This document shows, in pieces, positions 48,304 to 57,700 of a stretch of 64,000 nt of DNA. Both the position numbers and the translations under genes were made by a program. The notes beneath the pieces were generated by a model, which saw nothing but the letters and a program-made list of their open reading frames with translations, was not told where the DNA came from and searched no databases. Numbering within the stretch: position 1 is the stretch's first letter; each line of letters starts with the position of its first letter. The stretch is from an uncultured Prevotella sp. (GTDB taxonomy: Bacteria > Bacteroidota > Bacteroidia > Bacteroidales > Bacteroidaceae): positions 39,459-103,458 of the forward strand of contig CAMKTS010000007.1 of the NCBI GenBank assembly GCA_946415755.1, read 5' to 3'.

Positions 48304-49233
48304 ATGAAAACGAAATGTCTGATTATCGGTAGCGGTCCGGCAGGCTACACGGCAGCCATCTATGCCAGCCGTGCCAACCTCAGTCCTGTTGAGTATTGCG
48401 GGCTGCAACCTGGCGGCCAACTGACGCAGACCACTGAGGTAGAAAACTTTCCCGGCTATCCGCAGGGAGTCGACGGCAACCAGATGATGATGGATCTCCG
48501 CGAACAGGCCGAGCGTTTCGGTACTGACATCCGCGACGGATATATAGAAAAGGTGGACTTCTCGCAGCAACCCTATCGGTTGTGGGCCGACGACGGCACA
48601 GAGATAGAAGCCGACACCGTCATCATAGCCACGGGAGCCTCGGCAAAGTATCTCGGACTGCCCGATGAAGAGAAATACAACGGCATGGGCGTATCGGCCT
48701 GTGCCACCTGCGACGGTTTCTTCTATCGGAAGAAAACTGTAGCGGTGGTGGGCGGCGGCGACACGGCCTGCGAAGATGCCCTCTACCTGGCTGGCCTGGC
48801 CAAACAGGTATACCTCATCGTGCGCAAACCCTTCCTCCGTGCCTCAAAGGTGATGCAGCAGCGTGTCTTTGATGCCCCGAACATCGAGATTCTATTTGAG
48901 CATAACACGGTGGGACTCTTCGGCGACAACGGCGTAGAGGGTGCCCATCTCGTCAAGCGCAAAGGAGAACCAGATGAGGAGGCTGTCGACATCATCATTG
49001 ACGGTTTTTTCCTGGCTATCGGTCACAAACCCAACACCAACATGTTCCGCGAATGGTTAGACACCGACGAAACTGGCTACCTGAAGAAGATTGAAGGTAC
49101 GCCACGCACCAAACTGCCCGGCATCTTTGTGGCTGGCGACTGCGCCGACCCTGTCTACCGTCAGGCTATCACCGCTGCTGGTACTGGATGCCAGGCCGCC
49201 ATCGAAGCCGAACGCTACCTACTGAGCAGATAA
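48304..49233 (+). CDS. trxB: Thioredoxin reductase
   Basis: The 309-residue flavoprotein has the FAD-binding GSGPAGYTAAIYASRA near the N-terminus, the redox-active CATC at residues 133-136, the NADPH-binding GGGDTACEDALYLAGLA and the C-terminal FVAGDCADPVYRQAITAAGTGCQAAIEAE. It reduces thioredoxin with NADPH. It is 5 bp downstream of the peroxidase gene, so both form an oxidative-stress operon that ends at the hairpin at 49293. Confidence 0.95.
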   Translation: MKTKCLIIGSGPAGYTAAIYASRANLSPVEYCGLQPGGQLTQTTEVENFPGYPQGVDGNQMMMDLREQAERFGTDIRDGYIEKVDFSQQPYRLWADDGTEIEADTVIIATGASAKYLGLPDEEKYNGMGVSACATCDGFFYRKKTVAVVGGGDTACEDALYLAGLAKQVYLIVRKPFLRASKVMQQRVFDAPNIEILFEHNTVGLFGDNGVEGAHLVKRKGEPDEEAVDIIIDGFFLAIGHKPNTNMFREWLDTDETGYLKKIEGTPRTKLPGIFVAGDCADPVYRQAITAAGTGCQAAIEAERYLLSR

Positions 49234-49292
49234 ATCAAAGACCATAGGTGCCAGACCATTTAGGACACCTATCTATAGACTCACTAAAAAAA

Positions 49293-49316
49293 GCCTCGCT
49301 TCCCAGCGAGGCTTTT
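49293..49316 (+). terminator. Terminator of the gpx-trxB operon
   Basis: GCCTCGCT and AGCGAGGC form a perfect 8-bp stem with a TCCC loop, then TTTT; an A run before the stem would let it work in both directions. Confidence 0.9.
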
Positions 49317-49605
49317 CATTAAAAAACTAAATTAATCAACCATAAACCTTTAACCATTAAAATCTCTTTAGAAAAATTTCAAAGAAACGCGCTCGTTTCA
49401 TTTGACTGATGCAAAGTTAAAACAATTCTCGTTTTTTCAAGTTCACATAACGTCAATTATGGTTTAAAATTCGTGAATGTGGCGATTTTCAAACCTTTAA
49501 TCACGTTTTTCAAACTAAAACCACCCTATTTAACACTCTTTAAGGGGTGTTCTTGCTGTTTTTTAGAAGAAAAACACTACTTTCGCAATCAGAAAACGAA
49601 CGATC
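49317..49605. other. Gene-free interval before the hybrid regulator
   Basis: About 290 AT-rich bases hold no convincing gene. A TAACTTTG on the minus strand (49419-49412) looks like an orphan -7 box without a good -33 partner. In front of the regulator only TACTTTCG (about 49578) is seen, one base off the consensus, so its promoter is unsure. Confidence 0.5.
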
Positions 49606-51312
49606 ATGGGATCATTAGAACTACAGCTCATCATCTTCACCTTCATGCTGATAGCCATTTTTACGACTGCAAGATGGCTGTATATCCGCAGCATGCGCAT
49701 CAAGAACCGGGTACAGATGAGCTATCTCTTTACCAACATCACCCATGAGCTGCTTACCCCACTTACCATTCTGTCTGCCTCCGTAGAGCGCTTGCGGGCC
49801 ATCCGTCCCGAAGGCAAGCAGGAGTACGACCTGATGGATCTGAACATCCAGCGCACCGTCAGACTGCTGCAACAGATTCTGGAAACCAGCAAGTCACAGG
49901 CCGGTGAACTGAAGCTACTGGTCAGCAACGGCGACGTAATGCGCTATATCATGGAGACTGCGCGCTGCATCGAACCGCTGATGAGCAGCAAGAACCATGT
50001 GTTCACCATCAGTTGCCACCCAGAAAGCATGATGGGATGGATTGACACCGACAAACTGGACAAAATCATCTTCAACCTGCTGTCGAACGCTGCAAAATAT
50101 ACCAATCCCAATGGAAGGGTGGCATTGGATGTCACCACCAATAAGCGCTACGACCACATTATTATTCGCGTTAGCGACAACGGCAACGGCATTCCCAAGG
50201 ATAAGATGAAAAACCTCTTCACGCGGTTCTACGATGGTGACTACCGCCGCAGCCAGACCACAGGAACAGGTCTCGGTCTTTCGCTCACGCGCGACCTGGT
50301 CTATCTGCATGGCGGCAACATCCACTGCGACAGCATTGAAGGCCAGGGAACCACCTTCATCGTAGACCTGCCCATCAACAAGGAAGCATTCACCCCCACG
50401 CAGATCGATGAGAAAAACCGCATCATGGCAGACATCCAGCACCCCAGCCATCCCGTACTGCCAGACACCCTCTCCCCCGTAGAGAGTGCCAACATCCCGG
50501 TAGAACCCCTGGCTGCTGAAGGTTCCCACCGCATACTCATTGTTGAAGACAACATAGAACTACTGTTGCTGATGCGGCAGTTGCTGCAGAGCAAATACCG
50601 CATTATGACGGCTACCAATGGTGTCGAGGCCCTCGACGTAATTCGCAACAACAAGATTGACCTGATTGTCTCCGACGTGATGATGCCCGAGATGGACGGC
50701 TACGAACTGACCAAGCAAATCAAGGAAGACGATGCGCTCAGTCACTTGCCTATCATCCTGCTCACCGCCAAGACTCAGGAGAGCGACCGTTTAGAAGCCC
50801 TAACCGTAGGAGCCGACGAATACATCACCAAGCCATTCCGCCTGGGCGACCTGCAGCTACGCATCGACAACATCATTGCCAATCGCCAGCGCATCCATCG
50901 CGATTCCCCTGTCGAGCAGGAAGAAGAAAATGAGTCAGACAGCACCTACACCACCCTCGACCAGGAGTTCCTCAAGCGCGCCACCGAATGTCTCAACGAG
51001 CATATCACCGACTCCGACTACGACCGCGATGCCTTTGCTGCCGACATGGGAGCCAGTGCCAGTACCCTGTATAACAAGCTGCGCTCGTTGACCGGCATGA
51101 ACGTGACGGCCTTCATCCGCAGGCACCGCATCAGCACAGCCTGTCAGATGGCCAAGGACTATCCCGACCTTCGCGTGAGCGACATCGCCTACCGCGTAGG
51201 TTTCAAGGATCCCAAATACTTTGCCACCACATTCAAGAAGGAGATGGGACATCAGCCCAAGGAGTATTTCGATATAATCAGGAAAGTGCAGAGCGACTCT
51301 TCCGCGACATGA
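49606..51312 (+). CDS. Hybrid histidine kinase/response regulator with AraC domain, lacking a large sensor
   Basis: The 568-residue protein has a single membrane helix (residues 8-25), then HisKA (NITHELLTPLT, His47), HATPase (FNLLSNAAKY N-box, SDNGNGIP, TGTGLGLSLTRDLV), a receiver (ILIVEDN, SDVMMPEMDGYE with Asp near 358, LTAKTQ, KPF) around 305-420, and an AraC helix-turn-helix around 460-560 (RHRISTACQMAKDYP, ISDIAYRVGFKDPKYFATTFK-like). This is the cytoplasmic half of a Bacteroidota hybrid two-component system; the usual 700-residue periplasmic propeller is absent. It may sense through its membrane helix or a partner. Its last 35 bp overlap, antisense, the symporter gene. Confidence 0.9.
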   Translation: MGSLELQLIIFTFMLIAIFTTARWLYIRSMRIKNRVQMSYLFTNITHELLTPLTILSASVERLRAIRPEGKQEYDLMDLNIQRTVRLLQQILETSKSQAGELKLLVSNGDVMRYIMETARCIEPLMSSKNHVFTISCHPESMMGWIDTDKLDKIIFNLLSNAAKYTNPNGRVALDVTTNKRYDHIIIRVSDNGNGIPKDKMKNLFTRFYDGDYRRSQTTGTGLGLSLTRDLVYLHGGNIHCDSIEGQGTTFIVDLPINKEAFTPTQIDEKNRIMADIQHPSHPVLPDTLSPVESANIPVEPLAAEGSHRILIVEDNIELLLLMRQLLQSKYRIMTATNGVEALDVIRNNKIDLIVSDVMMPEMDGYELTKQIKEDDALSHLPIILLTAKTQESDRLEALTVGADEYITKPFRLGDLQLRIDNIIANRQRIHRDSPVEQEEENESDSTYTTLDQEFLKRATECLNEHITDSDYDRDAFAADMGASASTLYNKLRSLTGMNVTAFIRRHRISTACQMAKDYPDLRVSDIAYRVGFKDPKYFATTFKKEMGHQPKEYFDIIRKVQSDSSAT

Positions 51313-52732
51313 TACGGAACGCACAGAACGAGAGTGCCCCGTTGAGCAGCAGCAACTCATAGCCGAAATGATAGCCAGCCAGACTTCCTGCGGCGCAGTC
51401 GATCAGATAGCACATCACGGGTGAAGCCAGCGCGATATAGGGTACCGCACGGTCGTTCACCTCCCGCCGCGTCAGCAGTCCGAAGGCAAACAGTCCCAGC
51501 AACGGTCCGTATGTATATCCGCAAATGATGTAGACAGCATCAATCAGACTGGTAGAATTAACCACCTTGAAAAGCAGGATGAAGCACACGAAGATGGCGC
51601 ACACCGTCAGATGCGTCCGTTTGCGCAGCCTTTCATCGTCCTTTTGTTTCTTGATATCCACACAATAGATGGTCGTCAGCGATGTCAGCGCAGAGTCGGC
51701 ACTGGAGAACGATGCTGCCACGATACCCAGTACGAAGAGGATGACGAGAAATGAAGAGTGGAAAGCGGAATGTGAAGAGCTGGCTGACGTTGCGATGTAG
51801 GTGGGCAGCAGGTCATCGCCCATCTCTGGCAGCGCCATACCCTGCTGCTGATACCACATCGTCAGCAACACGCCCAACGAGAGAAACAGCAGATTGGCAG
51901 GCAGAAAGGCCACACCGTATGTACACATGTCCTTCTGGGCACCACGTAACGTCTTGCACGTCAGGTTTTTCTGCATCATATCCTGATCCACACCCGTCAT
52001 CACAAGCACGATGAACACGCCACTCAGAAACTGTTTCCAGAAGTTCTGCTTCGACACCCAGTCATCAAAAACAAAGACCTTTGACAACTCGCTATGACTG
52101 ACGGCCGCCACTGTCTCCCCCATCGAGAGGTTCAGGTCTGTCGACACCTTATATATAATAAGGAGAAGGGCTGCAAACAGACAGAGTGTCTGTAGCGAGT
52201 CGGTCCATACCAGTGTCTTGATACCCCCCTTTCGGGTGTACAGCCATATCAACATCACCAGCAATACAGTGGTCAGCGCGAAAGGCATCCCCAGCGGCTC
52301 AAACACGAAGCACTGCAGAATGATGCACACCACATAAAAACGTACTGCCGCCCCCGTCATCTTCGACAGCAGGAAGAACCACGACCCTGTCAGGTGTGAA
52401 CGTTCCCCCAGTCGCTGGCCCAGATAGGCATAGATGCTCGTCAGGTTCAGCCGGTAATACAGTGGCAGCAGGAAAAAAGCCACCACCACATAGCCCAGTA
52501 TGAATCCCATGCAGGTCTGCAGATAGTTCATCTGTGACGTCAGCACCATGCCCGGCACGCTGACAAAGGTGATGCCGGATATCGATGCGCCCACCATGCC
52601 GAAGGCCACCATATACCACGGCGACTGGCGGTCGGCGCGGTAGAACGTCTCGTTGGTAGCCAGTCTGCCTGTCCACCTGCTGAAGGCGAAAAGCAGTGTG
52701 AAATATATCAATACAACAGCTATAACAATCAT
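51278..52732 (-). CDS. Sodium:solute symporter (SSS family)
   Basis: I start it at 52732 (MIVIAVVLIYFTLLFAFSRWTG); the track start lies upstream of the promoter. The 484-residue protein has about 13 membrane helices and SSS landmarks: RQSPWYMVAFGMVGASISGITFVSVPGMV, YLGQRLGERSHLTGSWFFLLSKM, WTDSLQTL, TGVDQDMMQKNLTCKT and SSADSALTSLTTIYCVD. It imports a solute with sodium; relatives carry sugars, sialic acid, amino acids or carboxylates, and the substrate is not evident. It is divergent from trpB over a palindrome and convergent with the regulator, overlapping it by 35 bp. Confidence 0.9.
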   Translation of the reverse strand: MIVIAVVLIYFTLLFAFSRWTGRLATNETFYRADRQSPWYMVAFGMVGASISGITFVSVPGMVLTSQMNYLQTCMGFILGYVVVAFFLLPLYYRLNLTSIYAYLGQRLGERSHLTGSWFFLLSKMTGAAVRFYVVCIILQCFVFEPLGMPFALTTVLLVMLIWLYTRKGGIKTLVWTDSLQTLCLFAALLLIIYKVSTDLNLSMGETVAAVSHSELSKVFVFDDWVSKQNFWKQFLSGVFIVLVMTGVDQDMMQKNLTCKTLRGAQKDMCTYGVAFLPANLLFLSLGVLLTMWYQQQGMALPEMGDDLLPTYIATSASSSHSAFHSSFLVILFVLGIVAASFSSADSALTSLTTIYCVDIKKQKDDERLRKRTHLTVCAIFVCFILLFKVVNSTSLIDAVYIICGYTYGPLLGLFAFGLLTRREVNDRAVPYIALASPVMCYLIDCAAGSLAGYHFGYELLLLNGALSFCAFRIMSRKSRSALS

Positions 52733-52741
52733 AATCGCGTG

Positions 52742-52822
52742 CAAAATTACAAATTTTCGTTCGACCAAACAAAATAAAAATTCCATTTTGTTTGGTTTTG
52801 TTCCCACTTATTCGTACCTTTG
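52742..52822. promoter_or_regulatory. Divergent promoters of the symporter and trpB over an 11-bp inverted repeat
   Basis: Minus strand: TTTTG (52773-52770 region) and TAATTTTG (52749-52742), 20 nt apart. Plus strand: TTTG (52791-52794) and TACCTTTG (52815-52822), 20 nt apart. Between them CCAAACAAAAT (52765-52775) and ATTTTGTTTGG (52785-52795) form a perfect inverted repeat whose arms contain both -33 elements. A dimeric regulator bound here would affect both genes. Confidence 0.75.
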
Positions 52823-52856
52823 CAAGCGGTAATCATTCACCAACAACAAATAAACT

Positions 52857-54215
52857 ATGGCAAAACAGAAGAAATTCATCCTTCAGGAGAGTGAAATTCC
52901 CACACAGTGGTACAACATCCAGGCCGACATGCCCAACAAGCCCATGCCTCCCATCCACCCTGCTACCAAGCAGCCTCTGGGTGTTGACGATCTGGCACAC
53001 ATCTTCCCTCGCGAGTGCTGTGTGCAGGAACTGGACACGGAGCACCGCTGGATTGACATTCCTGAGGATGTGCTAGAGAAGTACAAATATTACCGTTCCA
53101 CCCCACTGGTGCGTGCCTACGCCCTTGAAGAGGCCCTCGGCACTCCTGCCCACATCTATTTCAAGAACGAGAGCACCAATCCGCTGGGTTCTCACAAGAT
53201 CAATTCTGCCCTACCCCAGTGCTACTATGCCAAACAGGAGGGTACGACGAATGTGACTACTGAGACAGGTGCCGGACAGTGGGGAATGGCCCTCAGCTAT
53301 GCCGCCAAGCTCTACGGTCTGGAGTGCGCCGTCTATCAGGTGAAGATCACCATGCAGCAGAAGCCCTACCGCTCTAGTGTTATGCGCACCTTCGGCGCAG
53401 CTGTTACAGGTTCCCCCTCCATGTCCACCCGTGCTGGTAAGGATATCATTACCAAAGACCCCCTCCATCCCGGTTCATTAGGCACCGCCATCTCTGAAGC
53501 TGTCGAGCTGGCCACTACCACGCCCAACTGTAAATACACGCTGGGTTCTGTGCTCAACCACGTGGGTCTGCACCAGACCATCATCGGACTGGAGGCTGAG
53601 AAGCAGATGCAGATGGCTGGCGAATATCCTGACATCGTCATCGGATGCTTCGGTGGCGGTTCGAACTTCGGTGGCATCTCGTTCCCCTTCATGCGCCACA
53701 ACCTGAGTGGTGAGCGCCACACGGAATTCATTGCTGCCGAACCAGACAGTTGTCCGAAGCTCACGCGCGGACAGTTCCGCTACGACTTTGGCGACGAGGC
53801 TGGCTACACGCCCCTACTGCCCATGTACACGCTGGGACATAACTTCAAGCCCTCCAACATCCACGCTGGCGGACTGCGCTACCACGGTGCAGGTATGATT
53901 ATCAGCCAGTTGATTAAGGACGGACTGATGCATGGTGTCGACATTCCTCAGCTTGAGACCTTCGAGGCTGGCATGCTCTTCGCACGCACCGAGGGCATCA
54001 TCCCCGCTCCTGAGAGCACCCACGCCATCGCAGCCACCATCCGCGAGGCCAAGAAATGTAAGGAGGCGGGCGAGGAGAAGGTCATCCTCTTCAATCTCTC
54101 CGGCCACGGACTGATCGACATGCCCAGCTACGAGCAGTACATCAACGGCGACCTGCAGAACTACACCGTTACCGACGAGATGATTGCCAAGAACCTTGCC
54201 GAGCTTGACCAATAA
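52857..54215 (+). CDS. trpB: Tryptophan synthase beta chain-like protein (TrpB2 type)
   Basis: The 452-residue protein is of the longer TrpB2 class: N-terminal extension (QWYNIQADMP, HPATKQPLG), RSTPLVRAYALEEALG, the PLP lysine in NPLGSHKINSA (K114), ETGAGQWGMALSYAA, and the phosphate loop CFGGGSNFGG. TrpB2 joins indole (or serine-derived intermediates) with serine to give tryptophan and often works without TrpA. No other trp gene is near, so it probably salvages indole or has a side role. It is divergent from a sodium symporter over a palindromic promoter and is followed by a strong terminator. Confidence 0.93.
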   Translation: MAKQKKFILQESEIPTQWYNIQADMPNKPMPPIHPATKQPLGVDDLAHIFPRECCVQELDTEHRWIDIPEDVLEKYKYYRSTPLVRAYALEEALGTPAHIYFKNESTNPLGSHKINSALPQCYYAKQEGTTNVTTETGAGQWGMALSYAAKLYGLECAVYQVKITMQQKPYRSSVMRTFGAAVTGSPSMSTRAGKDIITKDPLHPGSLGTAISEAVELATTTPNCKYTLGSVLNHVGLHQTIIGLEAEKQMQMAGEYPDIVIGCFGGGSNFGGISFPFMRHNLSGERHTEFIAAEPDSCPKLTRGQFRYDFGDEAGYTPLLPMYTLGHNFKPSNIHAGGLRYHGAGMIISQLIKDGLMHGVDIPQLETFEAGMLFARTEGIIPAPESTHAIAATIREAKKCKEAGEEKVILFNLSGHGLIDMPSYEQYINGDLQNYTVTDEMIAKNLAELDQ

Positions 54216-54243
54216 GGTTTCCTGGCACCGGCATATTCATTTT

Positions 54244-54273
54244 AAGGCCCCGACATTCATTTGCCGGGGCCTT
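54244..54273 (+). terminator. Terminator downstream of trpB
   Basis: AAGGCCCCG and CGGGGCCTT form a 9-bp stem with a 12-nt loop. The flanks are AT-rich, so it may stop transcripts from both sides, including that of the minus-strand dockerin gene. Confidence 0.85.
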
Positions 54274-54278
54274 AATAA

Positions 54279-54761
54279 TTAGTCGCAGACAATGAAGCCG
54301 TGCGCTCGGAGGTAAGCCCTGGCCCGTGAGCGTGCCTCTGGGCTGTTCTGTGTGCCACCCTTCAGGATGATGTTCACCACACCTACTACGTCACTGACAT
54401 CGATCACGCTGTCGTTGTTCACGTCGGCAGCCTCGAACACAAAGCTGTCACTGGCCTTGTCCAGAATCTTGTTGACAATAGCCACCACGTCGGCCACGTC
54501 CACCATGCCGTCGCCGTTGGCATCGCCTATCACCACTCGCTTCACAATGGTCACGGTCTTCGACGTGCGGTTGCCCATCACATCATAGCCGTACTCCACG
54601 GTCATTCCGCTGTCATACACTACCTTGGCCAGCCGGTTGTTGGCATCGTAGGTGTACTGCTGGGCATGAGCTGTTGTTGTACATAATGTCAGTAGTGCTA
54701 TTAATAGTAATTGCCAAAATAGTGGCGTGTAATTACCTTGTATCCTTTTTGAATTATTCAT
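54279..54761 (-). CDS. Small secreted protein with one YD (RHS) repeat pair and a dockerin domain
   Basis: Starting at 54761 (MNNSKRIQGNY) the protein has 160 residues. After a signal peptide (TTAHAQ) come YTYDANNRLAKVVYD and VEYGYDVMGNRTSKT, two YD-type repeats as in RHS proteins, then a type I dockerin pair (GDANGDGMVDVADVVAIVNKIL, DVNNDSVIDVSDVVGVVNIIL), and a basic tail. It follows the giant RHS gene by 37 bp on the same strand. It could be a decayed end of a second RHS gene or a companion that binds the RHS shell. The dockerin is nearly the same as the tail of the M6 protease at 4002. Confidence 0.75.
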   Translation of the reverse strand: MNNSKRIQGNYTPLFWQLLLIALLTLCTTTAHAQQYTYDANNRLAKVVYDSGMTVEYGYDVMGNRTSKTVTIVKRVVIGDANGDGMVDVADVVAIVNKILDKASDSFVFEAADVNNDSVIDVSDVVGVVNIILKGGTQNSPEARSRARAYLRAHGFIVCD

Positions 54762-54798
54762 TGCTGTCATTTTTTATTATACTTACAACCCTATCGTA

Positions 54799-57700
54799 TT
54801 AGTGTCCCAAATCGTCTACATAGTTAGTAAGAACTTCTTCCCAATCAGAAGACAATGAAGAAACTTTATAGTATTTGTAATCATTGTATTTTTTATAGTA
54901 TGGTGTAAGATGCAAAAAACCACCATAGTATGCACTTTCCACTTCGTAGTCAATATCTCTTAGAAGCTTTACCACATTGTCTTTCTTTCTTTTCACCCAC
55001 CAGGGAAGCTTGTCTTCAGAAACCTCTGTCAGTTCGCCACTCCACGAAGACTTTGAATAGTATTTTACATTGCCACTGGTAGTTAAATGTATCTCATATT
55101 TGGAGAACATGCCCAAGATGCTTAGTTGATATCTCAAATCAACCGTACGTTTTGCAATCTCTCCCCTCGGGTCAATTCGCATAATCGGGTTGTTATCCGC
55201 ATAGGGATAGAGGTTGGTGCTCCATATCGGATCTTCGCTGAGGAATCGGCCGATGGTGGGGTCGTAGTGGCGGGCCCGCATATAGTAGCGGGTGTCGGTA
55301 TTGTACATCACACCGTACTTGCCCACGTAGCGGAAGGGGTTGAAGTCGGCCTCCTGCTGCTGCATGACGGCACCAAACTCATCGTACTGGTAGCGGTGGG
55401 TAATCTTGCCTGTAGCGTCGACTATGGCCACCACCGAGCCACGGACATCAGTGACATAGTAGCTGACGCTGCCGTTACCGGCAATGCGAGCCTCCAGGCC
55501 ATTGCCGTAAATGTAGCTGCAGCCCGTCTTCGAGTCGCCCAGCACGTCGCCGTTGCCCAACACACTGACGGTGTACTCCGTGTCGCCATAGCTGCGGATG
55601 AGTCCCAGCGGGTCGTACGTCAGCTCCGTGCCGTCGTCGTTCACCAGGCGGTCGCTCTTGTCCCACGTGAGCTGCTGGTCACCGCGCTTGGTGAGGTTGC
55701 CGTTGGCATCGAAGGTGAAGTTGACATTGCCGGCACTGGTGATGTGGTTGTAGCGGTCGTACTTGTAGATGGTAGTAGTGGTACCCTCCTCACCGGGCAT
55801 GTCCTTGTACGGCTCAGTGGTCTCCTGCGAGACGATGTTACCGGCATTGTCCAGTTCGAAGCTGTATCCAGCCACCACGGTACCGTTGGCCAGCGTGGTC
55901 TTCTTGTTCACCAGGCGGCCAGTCACATCGTACTCATAGTCGGTACGCATGCCGTTCTGATAGGTCACACTGCTCAGTTTGCTGTCCTTGCGGTAGGTAT
56001 ACTTCACGGTGTTGCCCTTCCAGTCGGTAAGCTGCGTCAGACGGTTCAGCTTGTCGTACTGATACTTCACCTGCTGGCCGTTCGGATAGGTGATTGCGGT
56101 GACGTTGCTGTTGTCATCGTAGGCGTAGCGCACCGTATTCGATGTTGTCTTGCCATCGTAGTCGACCATCGTCGGGCGGTTGAAGCCGTCGTAGAAGAAG
56201 GTCAGCTTGCCGCTCTCCGACTTGATGCTCTCCAGGTTCATGTGGTCGTCGTAGGTATACTGGTTGACACCGTCGCTGAAGATGCGGCCCAGCTTATCGT
56301 AACTGTTCTCCAGACGGGTGCCGTCGGGCTTGGTGAAGGCCTTCGTGGTACCATCGTTGTTGTATTCGTAGGTCGTCTTAGAATCGCCGAAAGCCATGCT
56401 CAACAGCCAGTCGGTGGTGTTGTCGTAGGTCATGGTGGTGGCACGCCCGGCAGCATTGGTAATGCTGGTCAGGTTGTCGTTCTTGTCGTAGCCATACTTG
56501 GTGTTGTTACCCATGGCATCCGTTTCGGTCATCAAGTTGTCGTTGTTGTCGTAGACGTAGCTCGTCTTGCGGTCGAGGGCATCGTAAGCCGACGTCAGAC
56601 GGCTCGCGGCATCGTACTCCATCGTGGTCTTCACGCCGAGTGCAGGCACCATGGAGTGTATCAGGTTGCCATAGCCGTTATAGTCGAAGGTTGACTCAAT
56701 ACCCATCGGGTCGACGGACTTGGTGGTCAGTCCACGGCTGTCCACCTCCATCGTGCTGGTCACATCTTCCGGGGCTTCCACCTTGGTCAGGTTGCCTTTG
56801 CCGTCGTAGGTATAACGCGTGACGTTGCCCTTGGCATCGGTGACACTGGTCAGGTTGTTCATGTCGTCGTAAGTCATCCGGCGCGTCAGCGTACCTGTCC
56901 CGTCGTTGGCCCTGACGGTGACGCTGAGCACGTTGCCACGGCTGTCGTACTTGATGTCTTCCACCGAAGTCTTATTACTCTGCACAGCCGTCGGCAGGTG
57001 GGGATGCTCCGTATTGTCGTAGGTGGTGACACACTCCAGATCCATGTCGCCCGTCAGGCGCGTCACGGCATTATAGCCGTTCATCTCGTAGTTGAAGGTC
57101 ATCGAAGTATTGTCATCGCGCTCCACCTGCATCTGCGAGGTGGTGCTGACGCCATCCTGATACTGTGCGATGACGGAAAGACTGGTCTTTGTCTTGGGCG
57201 TGTTGTTATAGCCGCTCACCGACTGCGTCAGTCTACGGTTCACGTCGTACTGGTTCTCGATATAGTTGCCCTTCGGCAGCTGGACACGGGCCAGCAGGCG
57301 CGAGGTTGAGAGCTTCGACTGGTCGCCATAGGTGTACTTCGTCACCTGGCTCTTGGCGTCGGTAAACGAGGTGAGCAGCCACTCGTCGGTGTTCTTGTTG
57401 TAAGTATAGCCGAACTTGATCTGTCGGTTTAAGGGGTCGGTGACACTTTCCAGCAAGTTGGTATTGGCCTTGTACTGGAAGCTGAGCTGGCGAGTGCCGT
57501 CAGACACGGAGGTCACCACCTTCATGCCACGCTGTCCGTCGACATACTTCACGGTCAGAGTATTGTCGTTGCGATCGGTGACCTCTGTCATATAGTACAA
57601 TGTAGACTGGTCACCCTCTAAGAGTTCGAAGCGGTACACCGACTGTCCCTTGGTCTTGATGGTAGCCACGGAGCCGTCGATGGTCAGCGTGTCGTAGACA

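Noticed and set aside
49412-49419. Minus-strand TAACTTTG considered as a promoter of a small RNA antisense to the trxB terminator region
   Set aside because: No -33 partner at the right spacing and no terminator on that strand; chance matches are common in AT-rich DNA.
55126-56694. 522-codon plus-strand ORF opposite the RHS part
   Set aside because: It is the antisense shadow of the YD repeats; its Val/His/Ala-rich product has no domain and no promoter, while the minus-strand frame has clear motifs.
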